A stretch of DNA of 64,000 nt from Euptelea pleiosperma (Eukaryota > Streptophyta > Magnoliopsida > Ranunculales > Eupteleaceae), in NCBI GenBank assembly GCA_035048495.1, contig CM068540.1:11082829-11146828 (forward strand), written 5' to 3'. Positions 46,125-58,090 of this stretch are shown here, in pieces (position 1 is the stretch's first letter; each line of letters starts with the position of its first letter). The position numbers and the translations under genes are program-made. Below the pieces are notes generated by a model. That model made no database searches. It saw nothing but the letters and a program-made list of their open reading frames with translations, and was not told the DNA's origin.

Positions 46125-48675
46125 TGAAAGTAGGATTTTTCCGCGTCGTTGGTTACGGAAACCCTAATTCCAACAAAATTTGTATCTTTTCCGATTTAAT
46201 TCCTGCAAAAATGGTAATTCTTGCACAGTGGGAAGTGTCGGATGTCGATCCGCACTCGGGGGTAGTTAGCGCATGTAGATAACATAAAATGACAGATTTT
46301 TCTCAGAAATTTTTACCAAAGAGGATGGAGGGGTGAGAATGGTGGTTTTGGATTTTTAAAATATCTTGGGTGATTTTTAGAGAGAGAATTTCCCAAAATC
46401 AATTAAAACATGAATATGCCAAATACTAAACTTCTTTGAATCTAAGATGCTCACGCTCATTAATCTTGCACTAATCACTAAACATGACTAGAAAGCCTTA
46501 AAAGAAATGGAAGAGATCCATATAGAGAAAATGAGAGAGTTTAGAGAGAGAAAATAGAATTAGAGAGAAGTTAAGAAAATCTAATCTTTATAGAGATAAA
46601 TCAAACTACTTTTTATTGATTCAAGACAATTGCTTACATCAAGAGAGTTGATTAATAAAAACAAAGTAAATAACTACAATTTAACTAGAAAGAAAGGAGA
46701 GAGAGAGAGAGAGAGAGATTGGTGTAGACGAACTAGCGAGAGAAAGAAGGGTCGTACCAAGATGGATGCAGCAAGGAGAAGTGCGTTGCATGAACCGAGG
46801 TAAAGCTGGTGGAACGTTGCTGATGTGAAGAGGAGGGTGGCCTGCAGGCGCTAATGGTGATGTGGGATGAGTGGCTTGTGATGACGGTCCTTGCTTGTGG
46901 ACTATGGTAGGCGGTCCAATCAGGTGAGAGATCTGCCTCTCCCTCCTTTTCTTTTCCACTTCTCTTTTCTTTTTCTTTTTCTTTTTTTTGACTCTTTTTG
47001 AGAATAGAAAGTGAGAGGGGGCGGCAATGAGATTGGGAGAGAGTGAGAGAAAATGTGGTTGCAGGCTGGGTAGTGTGGATAAGGTGGTGGGTGGCTGTGA
47101 GTGGTTGGAGTTGTAAGCACACCTGCAAGTGGTGGCTGGGAGGTCGCACAGCAGCAAGAGAAAAAAAAATTTTGTACGTTGCAAACCAACACGTGGGATG
47201 GAGATCAAGACGTGGTGGAGTCTTTTGGCAGCGAACTGCCGTTGGAAGATGTGGAGATGGGGAGCGGCTACAGGCAGAGGGATGGCTTGGCAACAGCCAA
47301 GGTGAAGGGAGGAGGCAGCAAGTTGTAGCAGGCGGTGGTTGCTGGTGAAACGGACTGGAGTTACAGGTTGCAACTCCAGCAACATTAAAGAGAGATGGAG
47401 GCTGCTGGTTCGGGTGGTGATGGGGGCGGCAGTAATGGAAGCTGCTACTCCGTTGCAAGAGGATGGCGAGGTCGTTAATGGAGGGGTAAGGGGTGGCCAG
47501 CAAGAGATGGTGGAGGAGATCTTGATCGGCCGGAGTTGCAGGAAGAAAGAGACGGAAGAAGAGAAAGAAAACGTGGGGGCTTGATAGGAGGAGATGGGGA
47601 AGGGGATTGAAGGGGGATTAGGGTTCCAAAGAACCCTTCTCCTTCCCCTTTTAAAGCTCCCTAGTTTCCATTAATGGAAATTAGGGAATTTTTGAAATAA
47701 AAAAATATATTTTTTTTTTTTAAGTAAAACACTACTTTTCTTTGGGGAATGTCCCCATTTAGTGGACCCCCCATTTTTTAAAATTTAATTAAAATTATTT
47801 TGAAATTCACGGGGTCCACTAACTGGTCGGACAGCGGGTCGATGATGATGGGCCCGGCTACTGGCCCACATGGATTGATGATGTCCATCGTCTCACAAGA
47901 TGATGTGACAGACAGTCTGATGGCGATCGGATGGATGGTAACTTGATTGGGACCCAGATTGGTAGATCGACGGATCTAGAGAGATCCAACGGTCCGATTG
48001 AAGATCCAACGGTCAGAAAGCTAAGGGAGATGAGATAAAGCCGATGGGCAGGAGTTCTGGGATTAGGTCAGTAGATTCGAGGACCGAGAGATGAAGAGAG
48101 GGAGAGAATAAAGAGAGATGAGAGAGAAAGTATCAGAAAATGGAGATAAAAGTATTGGCAGAGGGTCTGGAACCCTAGTCTTCATTGTGACCATCCTCAC
48201 GCTTCTCCAGTAGAGTAGACTATCATTCCTTGCTGACTCATGTGGCTTTAAATGCTTTGGTCCGTCTTTTGGTCATTGGCTCTCCTACTCTCTTCGTTCT
48301 TTGGGCCGGCCTTTTGGTCCTCTTATTCAGCCCATATTTGGCCCATATCTTCTAGTCATAGCATGTGGGCTCTTTAAGCTTTGATAATGGGCTTTCCTGA
48401 TCGATGTGGGCTCGCAAGTCTCGAGAATTGTCCCATCGGGGTTTCCTGTGACAGAAGAAGCGCGTAATGAGACTCTATCAGAATGACTTCATGTCTAGAC
48501 TTCCGAAAATGTGTTTAATGCATGCAAATATACCATTTCGTCCAGAAAAGTGTGTTCTACGCAACAAAAGAGACTCTTACATAGAAAAGTAGATAAATAG
48601 AGCATTTTAACGTAGGAGAATGCAATAACGCTAAAAAGATAATTGCTTAAAATAAGCACTTTTGAGCGAATATCA
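46125..48675 (-). mobile_element. LTR-A copy A8, solo LTR nested in A7
   Basis: Starts TGAAAGTAGGATTTTTCC and ends GCGAATATCA, with perfect GATGT duplications (46120-46124, 48676-48680). 2551 bp. TCCAACGGTC occurs at 47988 and 48008, a promoter palindrome variant with CCATTAATGG near 47668, and a single dyad near 47353. It sits 119 bp inside A7. Confidence 0.95.
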
Positions 48676-49567
48676 GATGTCGATCCGCACTCGGGGTTAG
48701 TTAGTGCAAATAAAGAACATAAAATGACAATTTTTTTTCCACAGAAAATGCTGCGAAATCAATGGAGGGGTGATAATGGTAAGAGGTCGGGATTTAAAAC
48801 AAGCTTTGGTGATTGAGAGAGAGGTATTACTACAATTAATAAAAGCATTAAAGAAAAGAAAATTAACTAACTATGATAATGAAGAATGCAATAACATGAA
48901 CGCAAATTGAACTTTATTGAATTAAATGGACTTACAAAAGTATTCCTCCAAAAATCTATGATAAACATCTAGAAAACATTAAAAGAGATGAGAGAAAAAC
49001 TTAGAGAGGGAGAGAAAACTAGAGAGAGAAGGTGAAGTCTAGAGAAAGAGAAAGATAGGAATGGTGTGCACGCATTGGTGATTCAGGCCGGGGTTTGCTC
49101 GGCCAAGAAGGGCCAAATAGTGATGTCACCACGGTTCTAGAGACTGCGGAGGCCAGTCACTTGGTGAAGAAGAAGAAGAAGAGAAGGAGATAGGTGATGG
49201 TAGAGAGGGAGAAGGGAAGAGGATATGGAAAGAGGCTATGGCTTGCTGTCCAGCGTAGTGGCCTTGCAAGTCATGGAACCCGAGAGGTGGATCAATGGAG
49301 AGATCTATGGCCGGTTTTAATGGCCTGCTGGCCGGGGAATGGAGTGGTGGTTGTTGAAGGATGGGGACTCAACCTTAATGCCATGGAGTAGCAGGCTGCT
49401 CTACCGGTCGGAGTTGCAGTCGTGCAACTCCGGTAACAATGGAAATGATAGAGAAGAGGCACGTCTAGAGGGGAACGGTTGCAGGTTTGCAACAGTTGGC
49501 GATCAGCCGGAGTTGCAGGTGGCAACTCCAGTGAGAAGAAGAAGAAGAAGAAGAAGAAGAAGAAGAA

Positions 49568-49599
<32 letters not shown>

Positions 49600-49880
49600 A
49601 GAAAAAAAGGAAAGAGGAGGAGCTTACCTGCTGGATTGTTGGGGTTGCACAGGTACACGGAGCAGCACTATTGCACGACTAAAGGAGGAGGACGCCGGAG
49701 CTGTGGTGTTGGTCCAGTCCGGTTAGGACGATGATGGCTGGCGGTTCTGTTGGTCAGAGCAGCACAACTCGATGAGAAGGGAGAGATTTGGGTCGCCTAT
49801 GGGTGGCGCAAGACCAGGCTGTGCAAAGGTTAACGGCCTACACTGGTTGCAGGCCGTGACCCTAACTGTTGAGGGGCAGG
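48676..49880 (-). mobile_element. Middle segment of A7 (U5 and leader)
   Basis: Continues A7 from the TCGATCCGCACTCGG block to 49880. Has CCGGAGTTGCA dyads at about 49409 and 49507, and the GAA tract. Short frames at 49194-49734 are leader translations, not genes. Confidence 0.8.
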
Positions 49881-52685
49881 TGATATTCGCTCAAAAGTGC
49901 TTATTTTAAGCAATTATCCTTTTAGCGTTATTGCATTCTCCTACGTTAAAATGCTCTATTTATCTACTTTTCTACGTAAGAGTCTCTTTTGTTGCGTAGA
50001 ACACACTTTTCTGGACGAAATGGTATATTTGCATGCATTAAACACATTTTCGGAAGTCTAGACATGTAGTCATTCTGATAGAGTCTTACGTGCTTCTTCT
50101 ATCGCAGGAAACCCCGATGGGAAAATTCTCGAGACTTGCGAGCCCACATCGATCAGGAAAGCCCATTATCAAAGTTTAAAGAGCCCACATGCTATGACTA
50201 GAAGATATGGGCCAAATATGGGCTGAATAAGAGGACCAAAAAGCCAGCCCAAAGAACGAAGAGAGCAGGAGAGCCAATGACCAAGAGACGGACCAAAGCG
50301 TTTAAAGCCACATGAGTCAGCAAGGAATGATAGTCTACTCTACTGGAGAAGCGTGAGGATGGTCACAGTGAAGACCAGGGTTCCAGACCCTCTGCCAATA
50401 CTTTTCTCCATTTTTTTGATACTTTCTCTCTCATCTCTTCTTATTCTCTCTCTCTCTTCATCTCTCGATCCTCGAATCTACTGACCTAACCCCAGAACTC
50501 CTACCCTTCGGCTCTATTCTCCCTTAGCTTTTTGACCGTTGGATCTTCCATCGGACCATTGGATCTTCAATCGGACCGTTGGATCTCTCTAGATCCGTCG
50601 ATCTACCAATCTGGGTCCCAATCAAGTCACCATCCATCCGATCGCCATCAGACCGTCTATCACATCATCTTGTGAGACAATGGACATCATAAATCCATGT
50701 GGGCCAGTAGCCGGGCCCATCATCATCGACCCGCTGTCCGACCAGTTAGTGGACCCCTTGAATTTTCAAAGAATTTTAATTAAATTTCAAAAAAACGGGG
50801 GGTCCACTAATTGGGGAGATTCCCCATAGAAAAGTAGATTTTTACTTAAAACGGGGGGTCCACTAAAAATATATATATATATTTTTTTATTTTCAAAAAT
50901 ACCCTATTTCCATTAAAGGAAATAGGGAGCTTTATAAGAGGAGGGAGAAGGGTTCGTTCGAACCCTAATCCCCCTCCCATCTCTTTCTCTCCTTCCCCAT
51001 AACCATTCCTGACCTTTTCCCCTCCTCCCTTCTCCTTATTTTCCCATTCGTTCCCCTTTCTTCTTCTCTTCCTATTTTTCGGCCAGCTGCCCTCTTTTCC
51101 GGCGACTGGTTTGGATCATCCTCTTTCTTTTCTTCTTCTTTCTTCTATCTTCATCCCCTCTGTCTTCACCTTCTTTTTACAGTCTTACTGGAGTGCAGCT
51201 GCAACTCCGGCCGCCACCACGTACAGCATCTTCACCTTGCCATTGATTCCGGCGAGAAGCTCGCCGGAATTTGCACACCAAACAGCAACGCCGTGCTCTT
51301 CCTTCTCCCTCTTTCTTCACAGCGTCTGCAACTTTGCAGACTCACATCATGAGTCCCTCAATGTTCCAAGTCAGCCCCTTCAAACGGACAAGCCGTTGAG
51401 TTCTACCACACCGCCCTCCTCTCCTCTTGCTGGTTATTCCAGCAACCACAGAAGCACGACTTGCTCCTTTCCATGTGCTGGCTTCCAAACACCTGCAACC
51501 AGCAACGATTTCATCCTCCTCCATCTTCTTCTTCTTCGTCTTCTTCTTCTTCTTCTTCTTCTTCTTTTGTTTGCTGTTGCCACGGGCAGCACCGTTATTT
51601 CACGCCTCACCGGAGTTGCAGCTTGCAACTCCGGTCACAACCACCAGCAACAACTGTTGGTCCCTCCTCTTCGTTCTTATGCTGGTGCACATCCACCCAC
51701 ATCACGGTTTTCTCTCCTTGCGGGCCTTGCAACTCATCATCCACACCTCAAAACAGGCTACCCACTGTTGCAACCGAGCTTGCAACTCCTACCTGCAACC
51801 AATAGCTCCGGCGACCACCATTAACGCCAAAGCAATCTGATTTCTCTCCCCTCTAATCCACGTCAGATCAAGAGCACCATCTCCTTGCTGCCCTCACCGA
51901 AGCTTGCTGGAATTGAAAGCTTGCAACTCCACCACCGTGCTCTCCCACATCCTTGCTCCTTTTCTTCCCTTCTTCTTCGTCTCCGGTCACCTTTGCAACT
52001 CGGCCATCAATCCAACCACAATGATCCTCACGGTTTCTCTATTGGTAGTCCTTTGAACCCCTCCATCAGCTGGGTGCATCTTTCAACCACAATCTTGACT
52101 GCAAGTTCTACCATCTTCTCCAAGTGTTGCAAGACAAGTGCGATCCACTATAATCACCACGGTTGGATCTCTCCGGTAAGTTTGCATGGTAACCCCTCTC
52201 TTCTCTCTCTCCTCTCTCTAGGTTGAACATCCCACTCTATCTCTAGAAATCATTTTATCTTTCTAGATCTCTCCATTTCTTTCTCTCTCACTTTCTCTCT
52301 CTTTAATTATCTTCTCTCTCTTTTCCTTATTTTCTCTCTCTAAAATCCTCTCTTTTTTTCTCTAGATTTCTCTACTTTCTCTCTCTTCTTCTTCTCTCTT
52401 TCTCTAATTTAGTTTTACTGCTTTCTAGATTAATTGTTTCATGTTTGAATTGTAAGTTACATTTGAATTCATGAAATAAAGTTTATTCTAATTCAAGATC
52501 GACAAATTCTTGTTATTTTATGTTCCTTATTGCACGAATCCGACTAATCCCGAGTGCGGATCGACATCCGACACAAGCCACTGTGCAAAATTACTCATTT
52601 TACAGGTTAAAAGTCTCGGATTAATTAAAAATATGTTGAAATTAGGGTTTCCGTAACCAATGACACGGAAAAAAACCTACTTTCA
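49881..52685 (+). mobile_element. LTR-A copy A9, solo LTR nested in A7, opposite orientation
   Basis: Starts TGATATTCGCTCAAAAG and ends ACCTACTTTCA, 2805 bp. Flanks GCAGG (49876-49880) and GCGGC (52686-52690) do not match exactly, so the duplication has mutated or a small deletion occurred. It has TGACCGTTGGA near 50534, CCATTAAAGG and TTTATAAGAG upstream of the leader (about 50912-50940), a TTC tract at 51522-51566, a dyad at 51609-51635 and a GTAAGT donor at 52176. Confidence 0.9.
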
Positions 52686-54141
52686 GCGGCTGAGGTATTG
52701 AGGATGGTGGTGGAGAACGGTTCGCCGGCCAGAGTTGCAGACCTGCAACTCCAGCAAAAGCAAAAGAAAAATAAGAAGAAGAAGAAGTAGGTGGTGGAGC
52801 AACTCGCCGAAGAAGAGAAGGGAGGAAGAGAAAGAAGAAGAAAGAAAAGGAAGAAGAGAGAAAGAAGGGAGGAGTGGTGGTTGCTGGTTCGTATGACCGG
52901 ACCTGCAACTTCGGTGGGTGCGTGGAGAAGATGAAGAGGAAGGTGAAGAAGAAGAAGAAAAATGGGCCAAAGGAGAAGGGGAATAAGGAGAATGGGGTTT
53001 TGGGGAAAGAGAGGAGAAGAAAGGAGGGGGATTAGGGTTCAAGCGAACCCTTCTCCTTCCCCTTTAAACCTCCTACTTTCCTTTAATGGAAAATGGGGTT
53101 TTTAAAAATAAAAAAAAATAAAAAAATAAAAAAAATATATATATATATATATTTTTAAGGAAAACCTTACTTTTCTTTGGGGAATTTCCCCATTTAGTGG
53201 ACCCCCCTTTTTTTATTTAAAAATAATTAATTTAAAGCATTTGAAAATTGCGAGGTCCACTAAATGGTCGGGCCACAGGTCGATGATGATGGGCCCGGCT
53301 ACTGGCCCACATGAATTGATGATGTCCATCGTCTCACAAGATGATGTGACAGACAATTTGATGACGATCGGATGGATGGTGACTTGATCGAGACCCAGAT
53401 TGGTAGATCGACGGATCTAGAGAGATCTAACGGTCCGGTGGAAGATCCAACGGTCCGATTGAAGATCCAACAGTCAGAAAGCTAAGGGAGATGAGACAAA
53501 GCCAATGGGCAGGAGTTCTGGGGTTAGGTCAGAAGATCCGATGACCAAGAGATGAAGAGAGAGAGAATAATGAGAGATGAGATAGAAAATTAGGGGGAGG
53601 AGAGAGAAAATATTAGAAAATGGAGATAAAAGTATTGGCAGAGGGTCTGGAACCCTGGTCTTCACTGTGACCATCCTCACGCTTCTCCAGTAGAGTAGAC
53701 CATCATTCCTTGCTGACTCATGTGGCTTTAAACGCTTTGGTCCGTCTCTTGGTCATTGGCTCTCCTGCTCTCTTCGTTCTTTGGGCTGACTTTTTGGTCC
53801 TCTTATTCAGCCCCTATTTGGCCGATATCTTCTAGTCATAGCCTGTGGGCTCTTTAAGCTTTGATAATGGGCTTTTGGCCCGCAAGTCTCGAGAATAGCC
53901 CGGATCGAGTTTCCTGCAAGAGAAGAGCACGTAATGAGACTTGATCATAACGTCTTCATACCTAGACTTCCGAAAATGTGTTTAATGCATGCAAATATAC
54001 CATTTCGTCCAGAAAAGTGTGTTCTATGAAACAGAAGAGACTCTTACGTAGAAAAGTAGATAAATAGAGCATTTTACGTAGGAGAGTGCGATAACGCTAA
54101 AAGGATAATTGCTTAAAATAAGCACTTTTGAGCGAATATCA
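52686..54141 (-). mobile_element. Last segment of A7 (promoter and U3)
   Basis: Resumes A7 with a dyad at 52727-52755, CCTTTAATGG (a CArG fit) near 53081, (AT)n at 53137-53155 and the U3 block ending GAGCGAATATCA. Confidence 0.85.
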
Positions 54142-54191
54142 GTTCTCTTGTTAAAGATCCTATAGGCTAATATAATTGACTTGCCCTCTTT
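54142..54191 (-). pseudogene. Upstream piece of the minus-strand copia pol
   Basis: Directly past the GTTCT duplication, the minus-strand frame reads EGKSIILAYRIFNKRT and joins in frame with the TIEELVDVIINDES start of the 44218-46005 block. This is the usual copia sequence between integrase and RT (family: SDEGIFLGYSxxSKAYRVFNKRT). Coding similarity ends at a fold-back sequence at 54192. Confidence 0.7.
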
Positions 54192-54283
54192 TGAAATCTT
54201 GTATTATTGGAATTGGGAACACTACTAATTTGAAGTTATAATCAGTAAAAGTTTATTCCCAATTCCAATAATACAAGATTTCA
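54192..54283. repeat. 92-bp fold-back with perfect 28-bp arms
   Basis: Left arm 54192-54219 starts TGAAATCTTG; right arm 54256-54283 is its exact reverse complement, ending CAAGATTTCA; the loop is 36 bases. It sits at the junction where copia coding changes strand. No target duplication is seen. Confidence 0.95.
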
Positions 54284-54629
54284 TTATATTTCATTATAAG
54301 TGACTAGTCAATATAATTGACTTTGACTCGGGTCTGCCCAATGACTAAGTCTGACCATTATATTTTGTTCATTTTAATCAACTCCTATGGCCACTAAGTC
54401 ACTTACCTTCTTAATCGAGCGTACACGATCGTTAACTGACAAATCGATAGTTACTCAGATGACTCCTGTCGTCAACCGTCTGATTCTTGCTGTCTCTATC
54501 TTTTAGTCTTCACGTAGTTGGCGAAGTATGCCTACCACGACATCTTCACGCTCCACTTGTGCTCGTAGGAACGGTTACACGAATATTTTTATGTCAAACG
54601 GAGTCTTTGCCAAATTAAATATGAAAATA
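54284..54629. other. Unassigned junction sequence between opposed copia pieces
   Basis: No gene or known LTR end. Could be a short unrelated insertion or copia gag too diverged to read. Confidence 0.35.
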
Positions 54630-56333
54630 TTTCTTACAACTCCGATGAGTCTAATAGCATTGATGATGAAGTTGCCCTCTTTGCTAAAAAATTCATAAAG
54701 TTTTTTAGAAACAAGGACAAGAAAAATTTTACACAAAAGAATAGAAAACCTTTTGAAAAATACAAAAACGGAGAAAATAACAAAGATGAAATACAATGTT
54801 ATAAGTGCAGGAGGTTTGGTCATATCTCTACTGACTGTCCTAATAATATTAAGAAAGGAAAAACTAAAGCTATGAAAGCTACTGCTTGGGACATAAATAG
54901 TGATGATTCCGATAATGAAACGAACACATCAAGTGATAATATTAGAGCATTAATGACTGTAGCTAATCTGAATGAAAATCGTAATTCTCAAAATGCTATA
55001 ATGGAAAATGAAACAGATTTAAGTGATGATGAAAGTGAAGAAGACATTCAGGTCGCTTTTGATAATTTGTATACGGAAAGCTTAATTCTGGCAAAATGAT
55101 GTGATAATCTAAAGAAAGAGAAAACTAATTTGTGTTGTGAAAATGCTTCACTAAAAATTGAGTTAAGAGATCTATATCACATTGAAATGAACAAGAAAGA
55201 TGAAATAACTCAAATTTTACACAGAGAAAATGAACTTGAAAAAGAAATTGAGAAATTAAGTCTTGAAAGAAATGATTTTGAAATAAAAAATGCAACTTTA
55301 ATTAGAAACATCACTCAGGGAAATTCTAGATTGAAGAATTTATTAAACATGGGGAAAGCAAACCATGACAGGAGAGGGCCTTGTTACATTGGAAAATCAA
55401 CTAAAAATTCAAATTCCAATACTATTTTGTAAAAGTTACTTTAAGTTCAACTCAAGATGAACAAATTAAACTAAATATTATTTGTCATTATTATAGACAT
55501 TCTGGACATACAAAATACAATTGTCATATTCTTGAAAAGAAATTAGAATTCCAAAAGAAAAATGAAGAAAATGATCTAAAAAGTTTGAAGAAAATCAGAA
55601 AGCTAAACAAACAAAAGGAATTGTTTAAAAAGATAATAGACTTAAATGCTAAAGCTATAAACAGAAAAGAGAATTCTAATAACTCTCAGTTCAATCAGTC
55701 TAGTAATGCTTCTATGAAAATTTAGAACAAGAAAAATATTGAAAAATATTTAGTCATACATACTGCTCTTATTGCTAATAAAACTTTTAAGTGGTATTTA
55801 GATAGTGGATGCTCCAAACATATGACTGGAGAAAATTTTCATTTCTATTTTTTTTATGAATGCCATGATGGTGAGGTTATATTTGGAGATGGCAGTAATG
55901 CTAAAATAATTAGTAAAGGGACTATCCAATGTCCAGGAATACCTAAGATTGAAAATGTCTTGTGTGTTGATGGTCTAAAACATAACTTCTAAGCATTATT
56001 AGTCAAATTTGTGACAAAGATCATATTTGCAAGTTTTCAAAAGAAGTGTGAAATCATAAAAAAATCTTCCAACAATGTTATTATTCAAGGAAGAAGGAAT
56101 ACTGATAATTGCTATGTCATTGAGACTGGTGGTTCGATTATGTGCAACATGGCACTATCAAATGAGACCGAACTATGGCACCAACGTCTGGGACACATTA
56201 ACTTTAAAGACTTAGCCAAAATCAGTAGGAAAGAATTAATAAGAGGTGTTCCTAAACTCAATAAGAACTATCAAACTGTTTGTGGGTCGTACCTAAAAGG
56301 AAAACAAATTAGAAACCCAGACAAGAAGATAAA
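54630..56333 (+). pseudogene. Ty1/copia gag-protease-integrase start, plus strand
   Basis: Gag end: KKFIKFFRNKDKKNFTQK, then the zinc knuckle CYKCRRFGHISTDCP (CX2CX4HX4C) at 54797. An acidic region follows to a TGA at 55098; a charged helical stretch is at 55130-55432; a second, degenerate knuckle (HYYRHSGHTKYNC) is near 55481. Protease: FKWYLDSGCSKHMTGENF near 55790, with catalytic Asp in DSG. Pre-integrase: ETELWHQRLGHINFKDLAKI near 56168, with the zinc-binding histidines; of the cysteine pair only one is visible (VCGSYLKGKQ). Several stops and shifts. Cut at 56333 by A10. It faces the minus-strand copia and may be its own inverted 5' half or another element. Confidence 0.85.
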
Positions 56334-56991
56334 TGATATTCGCTCAAAAGTGCTTATTTTAAGCAATTATCCTTTTAGCGTTATCGCACTCTCCTACGTA
56401 AAAGGCTCTATTTATCTACTTTTCTACGTAAGAGTCTCTTTTGTTGCGTAGAACACACTTTTCTGGACGAAATGGTATATTTGCATGCATTAAACACATT
56501 TTCGGAAGTCTAGATATTAAGCCATTCTGACAAAGTCTCATTACGCGCTTCTTCTATCGTAGGAAACCCCGATGGGACGATTCTCGAGACTTGCGGGCCC
56601 AAATCGATCATGAAAGCCCATTATCAAAGCTTAAAGAGCCCACATGCTATGACTAGAAGATATGGGCCAAATATGGGCTGAATAAGAGGACCAAAAAGCT
56701 GGCTTAAAGAACGAAGAGAGCAGGAGAGCCAATGACCAAGAGACGGACCAAAGCGTTTAAAGCCACTTGAATCAGCTAGGAACGATAGTCTACTCTACTG
56801 GAGAGCGTGAGGATGGTCACAGCGAAGACCAGGGTTCCAGACCCTCTGCCAATACTTTTATCTCCATTTTCTGATACTTTCTCTCTCATCTCTCCTTATT
56901 CTTTCTCTCTCTTCATCTCTCGGTCCTCGAATCTACTAACCTAACCCCAGAACTCCTGCCCATCGGCTCTATCTCATCTCCCTTAGCTTTC

Positions 56992-57042
56992 TGACCGTTG
57001 GATCTTCCATCGGACCGTTGGATCTTCAATCGGACCGTTGGA
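56992..57042 (+). promoter_or_regulatory. Three MSA-like motifs in A10 U3
   Basis: TGACCGTTGGA at 56992 (full MSA match on the minus strand) and GGACCGTTGGA at 57012 and 57032, spaced exactly 20 bp, about 350-400 bp upstream of the TATA box. Confidence 0.5.
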
Positions 57043-57365
57043 TCTCTCTAGATTCGTCGATCTACCAATCTGGGTGCCAATAAAGTCACCATCCATCCGA
57101 TCGCCATCAGACTGTCTGTCACATCATCTTGTGAGACGATGGACATCATCAATCCATGTGGGCCAGTATCCGGGCCCATCATCATCGACCCGCTGTCCGA
57201 CCAGTTAGTGGACCCCGTGAATTTCTAAATAATTTTAATTAAATTTTAAAAAAATGGGGGGTCCACTAAATGGGGACATTCCCCAAAGAAAAGTAGACTT
57301 TTACTTAAAAAAAAAATATATATATATATATATATTTTTTTTTTATTTTCAAAAATACCCTATTT

Positions 57366-57394
57366 CCATTAAAGGAAATAGGGAGCTTTATAAG
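57366..57394 (+). promoter_or_regulatory. CArG box and TATA box of A10
   Basis: CCATTAAAGG (57366-57375), then CTTTATAAGAGG with the TATA core at 57387-57394. Transcription probably starts near 57415-57425, in the conserved GGGTTCG..CGAACCC-like block. Confidence 0.6.
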
Positions 57395-57682
57395 AGGAAG
57401 GAGAAGGGTTCGTTTGAACCCTAATCCCCCTCCCTTCTCTTCTAATCTCTCCCCCTATCAATCCCGGAGGTTCTCCTTCCCTTCTTCCTGCCCTTTCTTC
57501 TTTTTTTCTTCTTTTCTTCTCTTCTTCCATCTTCGCCGGAGTTGCGGGCAGCCCTTCATCCATAGCCCGTTCGCCACCTCTCTTTGGCCACTACCATCTC
57601 GGCCACCCACGAGTTCATCACCATGTAGATCACTCCTCACAGCCAACCTCTTCTAAGGCCATGCTCTCCATCATCATCCTTA

Positions 57683-57688
57683 GTAAGT
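57683..57688 (+). promoter_or_regulatory. 5' splice donor in U5 of A10
   Basis: TTAGTAAGTGATG, the equivalent of the donors in A4, A5 and A9. A second good donor, GGAGGTAAGTCTC, is at 58991 in the leader. Confidence 0.4.
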
Positions 57689-58090
57689 GATGAGTTATCT
57701 TTCTCTCTCCCCTTCTTTAGACTCTCTTTCTATCTTCTCTCTCTAGGAATACTCCCTCACTTCATTTTCTCTCTCTAACTCTCTCTAGAATTTTCTTCTT
57801 TAAAATTACTTTTTAGTTTATCTTATTGTATGTTATTTTCGATTCAAGCATTGTAATAAACATTTGATCACTGAATGATGAAGTTTGTTTTTATCTATTA
57901 TTTCTTGTGATGGTCCGTCAGTTTTTGTTCTTATTCGCGCTAATCTGACTAATCCCGAGTGCGGATCGACATCCGACACAAGCCACTGTGCAAAATTGCT
58001 CATTCTACAGGTTAAAAGTCTCAGATTAATTAAAAATGCGTTGAAGTTAGGGTTTTCGATTCAACGACGCGGAAAAACCCTAGTTTCAAA

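Larger units (their letters stand above)
46006..54141 (-). mobile_element. LTR-A copy A7, solo LTR split by A8 and A9
   Basis: Starts TGAAAGTAGGGTTG at 46006 and ends GCGAATATCA at 54141, with GTTCT on both sides (46001-46005, 54142-54146), a perfect duplication over 8.1 kb. Own segments: 46006-46124, 48681-49880 and 52686-54141. A8 interrupts it at GATGT and A9 near 49880. It inserted in the copia gene upstream of RT. It has (GAA)n at 49533-49602 and the AACGG cluster near 53430-53480, partly decayed, as expected for the oldest of the three. Confidence 0.9.
56334..58088 (+). mobile_element. LTR-A copy A10, 5' LTR of an element with internal region
   Basis: Starts TGATATTCGCTCAAAAG and ends CCCTAGTTTCA. 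Unlike the solo copies, no duplication of the left flank ATAAA (56329-56333) follows; AA and a primer binding site do. So this is a 5' LTR, and the family is transcribed in this direction. Shorter (1755 bp) because the GAA/dyad leader is nearly absent (one half-dyad near 57536). Carries the AACGG cluster, CArG, TATA and a GTAAGT donor at 57683. Confidence 0.9.

Noticed and set aside
56810..56855. tRNA-like B-box (GGGTTCCAGACCC) suggesting a SINE or tRNA
   Set aside because: No A-box at the right distance and no cloverleaf; the block is part of U3 and is the same in all LTR-A copies.
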